Source: CAZUVM01 sp964623885
Lineage (GTDB): Bacteria; Verrucomicrobiota; Verrucomicrobiia; Limisphaerales; UBA8199
Reading direction: 5' to 3'
Assembly (NCBI GenBank): GCA_964623885.1
Contig: CAZUVM010000057.1
Location: 1-27,153, forward strand
Length of the DNA: 27,153 nucleotides
Both the position numbers and the translations under genes were made by a program. The notes under the pieces were generated by a model, which saw nothing but the letters and a program-made list of their open reading frames with translations, was not told the DNA's origin and searched no databases. Positions 15,316-21,258 of this stretch are shown in pieces (the first letter of the stretch is position 1; each line of letters begins with the position of its first letter).

Positions 15316-16374
15316 ATGCTCGAACCGTTGATTCTCCAACTTGCCGCGGCGGAAGCGCTGACTGAAGCGCAAATCGCTGTGGCCATCGAGCAGTTAGTCA
15401 ATGAATCCGTGGCTGTGGGCACTAAAGCGGACTTTCTGCGACACCTGGCGCTGAAGGGCGAGACACCCGCGGAGATTGCGGCGTTTGCCCGAGAATTGCG
15501 CGGCCGTGCCATCCAACCGGAGCTCGATGGCGATTTGCGTTCGGGGGAAATCCTCGATGTGGTTGGAACGGGAGGTGACCGTCTAAGCACGTTTAATATT
15601 TCCACCACAGTGGCGCTGATCGCCGCGGCCGCCGGCGTCAAGGTGGCCAAGCACGGCAACCGCGCGAGCACTTCGCTCATAGGCAGCGCCGACGTGATCG
15701 AGGGACTGGGCATTCCTTACGATTTGGGGCCGCAAGAGGCCGTCCAGTCGTTGCGCGAACACGGGTTTGCCTTCTTCTTCGCCCCGAAATATCACCCAGC
15801 GTTTCGGCACATCATCCCGGCGCGAAAGCTCTGCGCCGAGTGCGGTCAAAGCACCATCTTCAACTTTTTGGGCCCGCTGCTGAATCCGGCGAAACCGTCG
15901 GCGGCCTTGATCGGGGTCCCCCGGCCCGACCTTTGCGAACCGCTGGCTCAAGTATTGCAAGCCCTCGGCGTGCGACGCGCCATGGTCGTTTGCGGCACCG
16001 TAACGGATGACGAGGGTGCTGTGCGGTATCTGGATGAGTTATCTCCGCTGGGGCCGACCACGATTGCGGAGTTTTACCAGGAACATGCCTTAACCTCGTC
16101 CACGCTGTCACCGGAAACCTTTTCGTTGCAACCCACCACACTGTCCGATTTGCGCGGCGGCGACCGCGAAGTGAACGTCGGCATCATTCGCCGAATCCTC
16201 GCCAACGACGAACGCGGACCCAAGCGCGACGCGGTCCTGCTCAATGCCGCCGCCGCGCTGTTCGTAGCCGGCCGGACCCGCAGCCTGGCCGAAGGTTGGG
16301 AGTTGGCCGACCGGGTGATTGCCAACGGCGATGCAGACCGGAAATTGAAAGAACTCCAGCAGCCAAGGAAGTAA
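15316..16374 (+). CDS. trpD: Anthranilate phosphoribosyltransferase
   Basis: This 352-aa enzyme transfers the phosphoribosyl group of PRPP to anthranilate in tryptophan synthesis. Visible motifs are DVVGTGGDRLSTFNISTT (PRPP binding, residues ~76-93), KHGNRASTS (~108-116), the CAECGQSTIFNFLGPLLNPA stretch, and the Mg-binding region near DDEGAVRYLDEL. The length is normal, ATG 15316 gives the standard N-terminus, and no other trp gene flanks it. About 290 bp upstream hold no gene, only pyrimidine-rich runs and a TTGACT (15245-15250) without a convincing -10. Its 3' end meets a decayed minus-strand transposase fragment. Confidence 0.95.
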   Translation: MLEPLILQLAAAEALTEAQIAVAIEQLVNESVAVGTKADFLRHLALKGETPAEIAAFARELRGRAIQPELDGDLRSGEILDVVGTGGDRLSTFNISTTVALIAAAAGVKVAKHGNRASTSLIGSADVIEGLGIPYDLGPQEAVQSLREHGFAFFFAPKYHPAFRHIIPARKLCAECGQSTIFNFLGPLLNPAKPSAALIGVPRPDLCEPLAQVLQALGVRRAMVVCGTVTDDEGAVRYLDELSPLGPTTIAEFYQEHALTSSTLSPETFSLQPTTLSDLRGGDREVNVGIIRRILANDERGPKRDAVLLNAAAALFVAGRTRSLAEGWELADRVIANGDADRKLKELQQPRK

Positions 16375-16377
16375 TGA

Positions 16378-16655
16378 AGCCAGTTCAACATTTGTCGCTC
16401 CAGTTTCGCTACGGCTGCGCCGAGGGCCCGTTCCCGCTTCAGCCGCTTGCCAAAGCGGCTCACTGCCTGGCCCACGGCGGCGTAGTCCACGCCATCGACA
16501 AAATCGCCCAACTGGGCCAGCGTCAGCCGTCCATGGCGGCGGCCAAGGTACAAGGCCGCGTCCCGGCCCCAGTCCCCGTGCCGATTTTTGAATTCCTCCC
16601 ACCGCTCGCCTTTGAGCTTCTCCAGCGCCGCAATGATCTGTTCCCACCTGTTCAT
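16378..16655 (-). pseudogene. C-terminal fragment with DnaA domain IV-like HTH (REP-transposase-like remnant)
   Basis: About 92 codons from an ATG at 16655 read WEEFKNRHGDWGRDAALYLGRR, LTLAQLGDFVDG and DYAAVGQAVSRFGKRLKRE. I recognise this as the helix-turn-helix of DnaA domain IV type found as the C-terminal extension of many REP-associated tyrosine transposases. The N-terminal catalytic (Y1) domain is absent. There is no stop codon at the expected end; the frame runs into the antisense strand of trpD until 16074. It therefore looks like a truncated remnant fused by deletion or insertion to the 3' end of trpD, 2 bp after the stop of the upstream minus-strand gene. It could conceivably be a small DNA-binding protein, but the missing stop argues against this. 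Confidence 0.6.
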
Positions 16656-16657
16656 TA

Positions 16658-17137
16658 TCACTTCAGCGCCCGCTTCAAGGCCACCAGCACCTGCTGCATT
16701 CCCTTACCCGCGCTGAAATGAGTCGGACGGTTGGTTTCGCTATGGCAGATCTCCAGCGTGCCTTCTTTCAGGCGATAAATGCCAAGCGTCGTCTTCCCCT
16801 CATCCTTCCCATCCGGCGTTTTGGTCAATGTGAGATCTATCCCCTTAGGGCGCCAATCAGGGTGAAGCTTATAGCGAATCCTGAAATCAAACCCCGGAAG
16901 CTCAACGCTATAATGAATCGTGTCGCCGGTGAATTCCATCATGCCGTGGAACATCTGCGCCTGCTTCTCGTCCGGTAATTTCTTACCGTCCATCTCCTGA
17001 TAAACCAGAAGCCATTTACCCTGCAACACCTCCGCGTCAGATCGAGAAGCGCTCGTTGCCGGCGCACAGTCGCTGGACACTGGCAAAGCGATCACCAGCG
17101 CCAGCCCTGCAATCAACTTCAACTTGTCTGAACGCAT
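16658..17137 (-). CDS. TIGR03067-type secreted protein
   Basis: The protein has 159 aa from ATG 17137. The frame is open to 17191, but the extra residues are encoded by the attC-like palindrome. The N-terminus (MRSDKLKLIAGLALVIALP) is a signal peptide or anchor. The rest follows the planctomycete/verrucomicrobial TIGR03067 pattern: LQGKWLLVYQEMDGKKLP, a beta-rich middle, RPKGIDLTLTKTPDGKDEGKTTLGIY.LK.GTLEICHSE, and a final LVALKR. The function of the family is unknown; it is thought to be a small beta-barrel-like extracytoplasmic domain. The ATG lies 4 nt after a GTTGGAC sequence, the position expected for the first gene of an integron cassette. Confidence 0.8.
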   Translation of the reverse strand: MRSDKLKLIAGLALVIALPVSSDCAPATSASRSDAEVLQGKWLLVYQEMDGKKLPDEKQAQMFHGMMEFTGDTIHYSVELPGFDFRIRYKLHPDWRPKGIDLTLTKTPDGKDEGKTTLGIYRLKEGTLEICHSETNRPTHFSAGKGMQQVLVALKRALK

Positions 17138-17141
17138 TGGT

Positions 17142-17233
17142 GTCCAACGTTCCGCTGCAGCGGCGCACCGCGCCACTGCCGTAAAATGCAAACTGTGCGG
17201 ACTTGCGGGCTCCGTTGCCTGCGGTGGTTAGCT
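17142..17233 (-). repeat. attC-like recombination site candidate 1
   Basis: Read on the minus strand this 92-bp stretch begins with AGCTAAC (17233-17227), which contains the stop codon of the upstream gene, and ends with GTTGGAC (17148-17142), a perfect GTTRRRY core. The ends form an imperfect palindrome: CCGC.G.CA.CGG.GC on one arm aligns with the complement of the other, with single-base mismatches and an extra base, as in attC folds. The size is in the attC range. No integrase is in the window, so this rests on structure alone. Confidence 0.5.
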
Positions 17234-17629
17234 GGCGGTCTGGGTTTCAACTGTCTTTCCCTTAAACCACTGATTCGACGGGCGCGAGAATAAGGCCACT
17301 ACCGCAGCCGTGTTTATCAGCGTGGTGGAAGCAAAATACCAACCAAGCTGGTACCTGTGTGGAAAAGCTAATGACTGAGTTGTGCCAACGACAATATCAA
17401 GAACAACGAGCCATCGTGCCCAGTTGTGACCGCGGAACAGGAAGCACAGCAGAACTGATAAGATGACAACGACCACCACGACCGAGAAGTAAAAGCCGGG
17501 TTCGTCTGAAGGGCGTGATTGATACCTAAGGATTCGCAACACAATATCCGTGCCGGCACTGACCACCAAAAGGCAGACCGCAACCCTCACCGCGATTGGT
17601 CGCGAGCCTAGATGTGCTGTGATGCTCAT
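17228..17629 (-). CDS. Small four-helix membrane protein of unknown function
   Basis: This 133-aa protein has four hydrophobic stretches (about residues 13-33, 46-65, 70-88 and 97-113; for example FYFSVVVVVVILSVLLCFLF). Short polar loops with RGHNWARWL between helices two and three resemble small conserved membrane proteins of environmental gene cassettes. I do not recognise the family. The ATG (17629) is 3 nt after a GTTAGCT sequence (17639-17633) and the TAA stop lies within AGCTAAC of attC-like site 1. Both boundaries therefore fit an integron cassette. Confidence 0.6.
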   Translation of the reverse strand: MSITAHLGSRPIAVRVAVCLLVVSAGTDIVLRILRYQSRPSDEPGFYFSVVVVVVILSVLLCFLFRGHNWARWLVVLDIVVGTTQSLAFPHRYQLGWYFASTTLINTAAVVALFSRPSNQWFKGKTVETQTAS

Positions 17630-17645
17630 ATCAGCTAACTACTTA

Positions 17646-18730
17646 TTGAGCTAACGACGGTTTGTTCATCAGAATCTGTCTCCCTTCTCATAACTTTCCT
17701 CAGCCTACCAACCCTAGGCCCAGATCCGCGCTTGGGCAACATTCTAAAAGCGCATCCTGGGAGCCCGTTGTCATCGATAAAACAAACCACCAACAGAAGA
17801 GCAACGAAGTGAACAAAGCGTGAATACGTTCAGCCGCCGCAACTATCGAAGGCGGTTGTTCCCTGACCATCGAATCTCGCGCAGCGTGTGATGAGGATAG
17901 GAGGAGCGCAATGCGCTCCCCCTCCCTCCCAAACCGGACGGGCGGGTCTCCCGCATCCGGCTTTCCGGTCGGCAGCCGTCACCGATGGACTGTGTCCCAG
18001 CCCACTGCCAGTGACCTTGCGTTGGCCAGGCGGTTCTTCGCCGCACCGACGCGCTCAGCCTTGCGGCACTACGTCGGCCCTCGCGAGATGGCCGTCGCTC
18101 GCCCTCTGGCACTGCCTTCCTACGTCCCTTCGCTCCACGGTCGTTACCCGCTTCTTCGCTACTACGGACGCTCTGACCCCGGCAGAATTCTTTGTCACCC
18201 CCTGCCGTGGTTCCCTGATTCACGTCACCAGAACTTCCCACCATTCTGTCTCCAACCATCTGCGGTTCTCGACCAGACGCGTCCCACTCCCTCAACGCTG
18301 GCCGCACTATTTCGTTCGGGCTTCGCCAGGCACTCGCAAGCTCGCCAGAACCGCCGACCGAATCGAGTTCACTTTGTCCGCCCATTCGGACGGTCCATGT
18401 TACGGACTGGTGGTTCACTTCCAGTTGCTCTCCACTCGGGGTTATCGCCCCGATGCAGTTACTTTCAGTTACTGGCCCTTCAGTGTCGGCCAGGTCAGGG
18501 ACTCGCACCCTGCTGTTCCAGTGCGCTCTCAGGCGCACGAGTGCGCGATATCCCCGCGCTCTCTTATGAACTTCCCAGCAGCACTAAAGTCCTTTCGTAT
18601 TTCCCTCCTCGTTGAGTTCGTTCCCTTCTGGTCAAATTCGTAGCCATCTGTTCCGATCCTCGCTTCTTTCCGGATCCAAAACAGAGCGCGGGCATACCGC
18701 GCACTCCACACGCTTCGCGATGCATGGTTG
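17646..18730. repeat. ~430-bp dispersed repeat, copy A (interrupted by a group II intron)
   Basis: 17646-17890 plus 18539-18730 match copy B (20599-21030) almost base for base, with a few small indels. The repeat contains an internal inverted repeat, split here by the intron: CGTGTG (17885-17890) plus GAGTGCGCG (18539 onward) pair with 18682-18713. In both copies the repeat lies directly upstream (16-26 bp) of the ATG of a minus-strand gene. The indels between copies are not multiples of three over short stretches, so it is non-coding. A TTGAGC-containing left edge and a GATGCATG right edge are shared. Confidence 0.85.
17891..18538 (-). ncRNA. Group II intron without reverse-transcriptase ORF (IIC-like)
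   Basis: On the minus strand the element begins GTGCGCC (18538), matching the GUGYG 5' consensus, and ends ...CTATCCTCAT (17891), matching the AY 3' end. Domain V is visible at about 17930-17963: AGCCGGAT, an upper GCGGG/CCCGC stem, a two-base CC bulge, then GTCCGGTTT. Domain VI follows as GGGAGCGCATTGCGCTCC with an unpaired A in CTCCTATCC. The 5' part (AGGGTGCGAGTCCCTGACC, then GTAACTG motifs) resembles domain I of class IIC introns such as that of Oceanobacillus iheyensis. The ends are fixed independently by comparison with the uninterrupted copy B. No maturase ORF exists, so movement would need a protein in trans. It sits 3' of a stem-loop (GAG.CGCG../..CGCGCACTC), as class IIC introns prefer. 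Confidence 0.85.
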
Positions 18731-18826
18731 CCGGGGACGCGAGGGTTTTCGATCGCTGCAGCGGCGCACCGCCAGTGACGCTCCCATAGAAACAGAGACG
18801 CAATCGCGCGTCCGCTCAAGTAGATG
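18539..18826. other. Gene-free stretch: right half of repeat copy A plus attC-like fragment
   Basis: 18539-18730 is the distal exon of repeat copy A. From 18745 to 18834 the sequence GCTGCAGCGGCGCACCGC (18753-18770) is shared with attC-like site 1, and the end GCTCAAGTAGATGTTAAC (18815 onward) is complementary to AACTACTTATTGAGC at 17637-17651. An attC-like palindrome appears to have been split by insertion of the repeat. Confidence 0.45.
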
Positions 18827-19306
18827 TTAACCCGCATCCTTCTTTATGCCCTTTCCTTGAAAATGGATAGCAACCCGGTCCGTCGGATAAATGGTGACGT
18901 GCACATCCGCGGTCTCTGAAAGTTTCGAGTAAACCATCACGGGGTTGCTTTTTGTTATTTGCGGTTCGCTGTCGCGCTCCGGCGTGGTGGTAATACGCCC
19001 AATCTTGTGAAAGATATCAGGCTCTCCCAAGGCCGCCGTCACGTCCTGAACCGTTCGGAGATCTTTCGTGAGTTCACAGAGCCGACGCTCCTCGGCTTCG
19101 GTGATTCTGTGAAAAAACTGGGCACGTCTCGACTTGGGAGTGCTGCCGCCACAAAAAGGACAATAGTAAATCAACCAGAAGCCGCCTCCTTCTCCGACTA
19201 TGTGATACTCGTTGAGACTGGAGTCAAATTGGACGGGACACCCCGGGTGGTCGGCCATCCGCTCCAAACTCCCACAATCGCAAATGTCCTTTCGTTGTTG
19301 TGGCAT
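18827..19306 (-). CDS. Small zinc-ribbon-like hypothetical protein (DUF6980-like N-terminus)
   Basis: This 159-aa protein has Cys pairs CDCG (residues 9-12) and CPFCGG (~49-54) that could form a zinc ribbon. The segment HPGCPVQFDSSLNEYHIV...FWLIYYCPFCGG resembles the short DUF6980 proteins in spacing, but I cannot confirm this. The C-terminal ~90 residues (from ITEAEERRL) have no recognised family and include a basic tail. There is no signal or membrane segment. The TAA stop lies in GGTTAAC, the same RGYYAAC context as at the end of the 17228-17629 gene. A hairpin with a T-run precedes its ATG by about 20 nt. Confidence 0.6.
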   Translation of the reverse strand: MPQQRKDICDCGSLERMADHPGCPVQFDSSLNEYHIVGEGGGFWLIYYCPFCGGSTPKSRRAQFFHRITEAEERRLCELTKDLRTVQDVTAALGEPDIFHKIGRITTTPERDSEPQITKSNPVMVYSKLSETADVHVTIYPTDRVAIHFQGKGIKKDAG

Positions 19307-19623
19307 GACGTGCTCGAAACAGCCTAAAGAAAAATAGCACCGCTAAGCGGCACTCTCCAATGCTCGAATTTCAAATTGAGCTATTGCCGCTCATTCGGTG
19401 TCCTGACTTGTTCGGCCTTATTTCGCGGACGCCCATGCGGTCCAACGCTCAGGTCACCGATGGCGCCCCCCTGGGTCTTCCGATCTCTTTTAGGTCCTTG
19501 CTGGGTCGCAATTCGGCCCGGCGTCTAGTTTCAACTAGGGGTGTATTTGCTGGCTGCGCGCGCCGAGTAGCTCACTTCCAATTTTCAACTCCTTGGCCGG
19601 CGCGCTCCGCAGCAATACACCCT
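19307..19623. other. Gene-free stretch with attC-like palindrome
   Basis: There is no protein of usable length here. A 21-codon minus-strand frame starts 3 nt after a GTTGGAC (19446-19440) and could be a tiny cassette ORF. The remainder holds the imperfect palindrome described as attC-like site 2 and a hairpin with a T-run at 19325-19353. Confidence 0.4.
19325..19353 (-). terminator. Hairpin plus T-run, possible intrinsic terminator
   Basis: On the minus strand GTGCCGC-TTA-GCGGTGC (19353-19337) is followed by TATTTTTCTTT. It lies just upstream of the gene starting at 19306 and could stop read-through from the preceding minus-strand genes. The stem includes two G-T pairs and the loop is short. 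Confidence 0.4.
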
Positions 19624-19635
19624 TCAGGGTTGGCC
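19440..19635 (-). repeat. attC-like recombination site candidate 2 with long palindrome
   Basis: On the minus strand it runs from GGCCAAC (19635-19629), overlapping the end of the 19624-20154 gene, to GTTGGAC (19446-19440), a perfect GTTRRRY. Inside, GGGTGTATT.GCTG...GCGCGCCG (about 19541-19567) pairs with CGGCGCGC...CAGCAATACACCC (about 19599-19622), with unpaired extra bases. Flanking CAAC (19532-19535) and GTTG (19629-19632) are in register. The 196-bp span is longer than most attC sites; the 19529-19635 palindrome alone would be ~107 bp. Confidence 0.4.
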
Positions 19636-20154
19636 TTCTTTCGTAGGGCGTAAAGCACTAACCGCCTTCGGAAGTTCGTCGAAGGCAATTGGGCCGTCGT
19701 ATGAGCGTCGGCTGATGACGGCAGCCTGGCCGGTGGACAGGAGAATAAACACGTGGTCGTCCTCTTTAGCAATCTCGGAAACGTTCTCCCAGCCGACCTC
19801 TGACCGCACAGCAGGCCCATCTTCCAGTAATCCCGCTGCGCTCACGGTCAGCCTGTAAGCACCAAAACTGCCTTTAAGTTGAGGGCTGGATGCTTGCTCT
19901 CGAAAACTCCGCTCAATCCTGCGGTCAATATAGCGAGGCGTCAGGATGCAAAGCACAATTGCGAAGGTTAGCGCGATTGCTACAGTCCAAGGCCCGTGCC
20001 ACTCGTCGACCAAGAAAAAGGCCCCCGCAAAATAAGCGGCACATGAGACGATGATGCTGACCACTCGGCGCTGACGTGCGCCGTTGGAGCGCCGGGTGCT
20101 ATACAAACACCACCGCACCCAGTCTTCTGGTTCAAACCGATACCCGAACGTCAT
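19624..20154 (-). CDS. YcxB-like membrane protein
   Basis: This 176-aa protein starts MTFGYRFEPEDWVRWCLY. Two adjacent membrane helices follow (about residues 32-50 and 56-73), then a soluble beta-rich domain with YRLTVSAAGLLEDGPAVRSEVGWENVSEI, HVFILLSTGQAAVISRRSY and FDELPKAVSAL. This arrangement of two helices and a PH-like domain is that of YcxB-type proteins, whose function is unknown. It is separated by 7 bp from the upstream gene on the same strand, so the two could be cotranscribed. The stop falls close to a GGCCAAC attC-like end. Confidence 0.7.
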   Translation of the reverse strand: MTFGYRFEPEDWVRWCLYSTRRSNGARQRRVVSIIVSCAAYFAGAFFLVDEWHGPWTVAIALTFAIVLCILTPRYIDRRIERSFREQASSPQLKGSFGAYRLTVSAAGLLEDGPAVRSEVGWENVSEIAKEDDHVFILLSTGQAAVISRRSYDGPIAFDELPKAVSALRPTKEGQP

Positions 20155-20161
20155 AACGGCA

Positions 20162-20572
20162 TCACTTCTTTTCCAATTGCTCGGCCCTCTCCATCTGCTT
20201 CTCCAGAGAATCGAGATAAGCTGCCTTTTCGGTAATATGGGCGGCTACAATCTGATTCGTGTGAGAAAGTTTCTCAATGACAGCGAGCAGTTTTAGCCGC
20301 TGCTCATTTGTGCTGGGACGAATATGGCAGTCAGACCAAAAACGCGTGATGGGGAGTGACAACCACTGAACCGCCGCTGCAGTATTTCCGGCGTCAATAC
20401 GGTTTATCGCGCCGACAGCGAATGCCGCTGCTGTGATGTCGTCAACCTCAGCGTCACCCAACTGCTTCCGCAGCTCTCTGTTCGCCTGCGCGTTAGGTCT
20501 GGTGTATCCAAGATACCAACCGGTTCCGATACCGATGAGCAAACTGACCAGCGAAACGACGGCGATTTTCAT
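20162..20572 (-). CDS. Hypothetical membrane-anchored helical protein
   Basis: This 136-aa protein has one N-terminal membrane helix (AVVSLVSLLIGIGTGWYLGY), then a hydrophilic, almost entirely helical domain ending in a charged coiled-coil-like tail (AAYLDSLEKQMERAEQLEKK). I do not recognise a family. It lies 7 bp upstream of the YcxB-like gene on the minus strand. Its start (ATG 20572) is 26 bp from the edge of repeat copy B. The sequence is confidently a gene by composition and signal-anchor layout, but its function is open. Confidence 0.6.
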   Translation of the reverse strand: MKIAVVSLVSLLIGIGTGWYLGYTRPNAQANRELRKQLGDAEVDDITAAAFAVGAINRIDAGNTAAAVQWLSLPITRFWSDCHIRPSTNEQRLKLLAVIEKLSHTNQIVAAHITEKAAYLDSLEKQMERAEQLEKK

Positions 20573-20598
20573 GGCGCTCTCCCTGGTCTAAGTACCGC

Positions 20599-21030
20599 TT
20601 GAGCAAACGAGGCTTGCTCATCAGAATCTGTCTCCCTTCTCATAACTTCTTCAGTCTACCAACCGTAGGCCCAGATCCGCACTTGGGCAACATTCTAAAA
20701 GCGCATCCTGGGAGCCCTTTGTCATCGATAACAAACCACCAACAGAAGGCAACGAAGTGAACAAAGCGTGAATACCTTGAGCCGCCGCAACTATCGAAGG
20801 CGGTTGTTCCCTGACCATCGAATCTCGCGCAGCGTGTGGAGTGCGCGGTATGCCCGCGCTCTCCTATGAACTTCCCAGCAGCACTAAAGTCCTTTCGTAT
20901 TTCCCTCCTCGTTGAGTTCGTCCCCTTCTGGTCAAATTCGTAGCCATCTGTTCCGATCCCCGCTTCTTTCCGGATCCAAAACAGAGCGCGGGCATACCGC
21001 GCACTCCACACGCTTCGCGATGCATGCTTG
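20599..21030. repeat. ~430-bp dispersed repeat, copy B (uninterrupted)
   Basis: This copy matches copy A (17646-17890 + 18539-18730). It contains the intact internal inverted repeat CGTGTGGAGTGCGCGGTATG.. (20833-20862) against ..CATACCGCGCACTCCACACG (20982-21013), separated by ~120 bp. It preserves the empty insertion site of the intron, CAGCGTGTG|GAGTGCGCG at 20839/20840. A 158-aa minus-strand frame across it is not conserved in copy A, so I do not call it a gene. Confidence 0.85.
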
Positions 21031-21225
21031 CAATAGTTGAGATGTGTGAGTTGGAAAGGGTCGACCTGCACAGCAACAACCTTGTGATTGGGGAAGGGAT
21101 CGGTCCATTGCGGCAAGGAACAAGCCCATTCTCACTGAAGGCCCTGTCTCCCCTCGAACTCAATTGACCCATCGCTCCTCAGTCTCCGGCCCGGCGCCCC
21201 CGTGACAAACGCACGCGCCCCCTGT

Positions 21226-21241
21226 CCGATTTGGCAATCGG
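21226..21241. repeat. CCGATTTGGCAATCGG palindrome upstream of the sigma factor gene
   Basis: A 16-bp palindrome 18 bp upstream of the likely start at 21259. It is nearly identical to a unit in the palindrome array (13585-13599). It could be a regulatory site or a stray repeat unit. Confidence 0.4.
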
Positions 21242-21258
21242 CGGTGACTATTAGAAGA

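Noticed and set aside
16296..16721. 141-aa plus-strand frame overlapping the end of trpD
   Set aside because: It is antisense to the recognisable DnaA domain IV-like HTH fragment and has no family features.
17843..18615. Long open frames on both strands across 17.8-18.6 kb (231-251 aa)
   Set aside because: They cover the group II intron. The minus-strand frame starts exactly at the intron GTG, and the translations are low-complexity with no family resemblance.
20640..21116. 158-aa minus-strand open frame across repeat copy B
   Set aside because: Copy A differs by indels of 1 and 2 nt over short distances and is split by an intron, so the frame is not conserved. The sequence behaves as a non-coding repeat.
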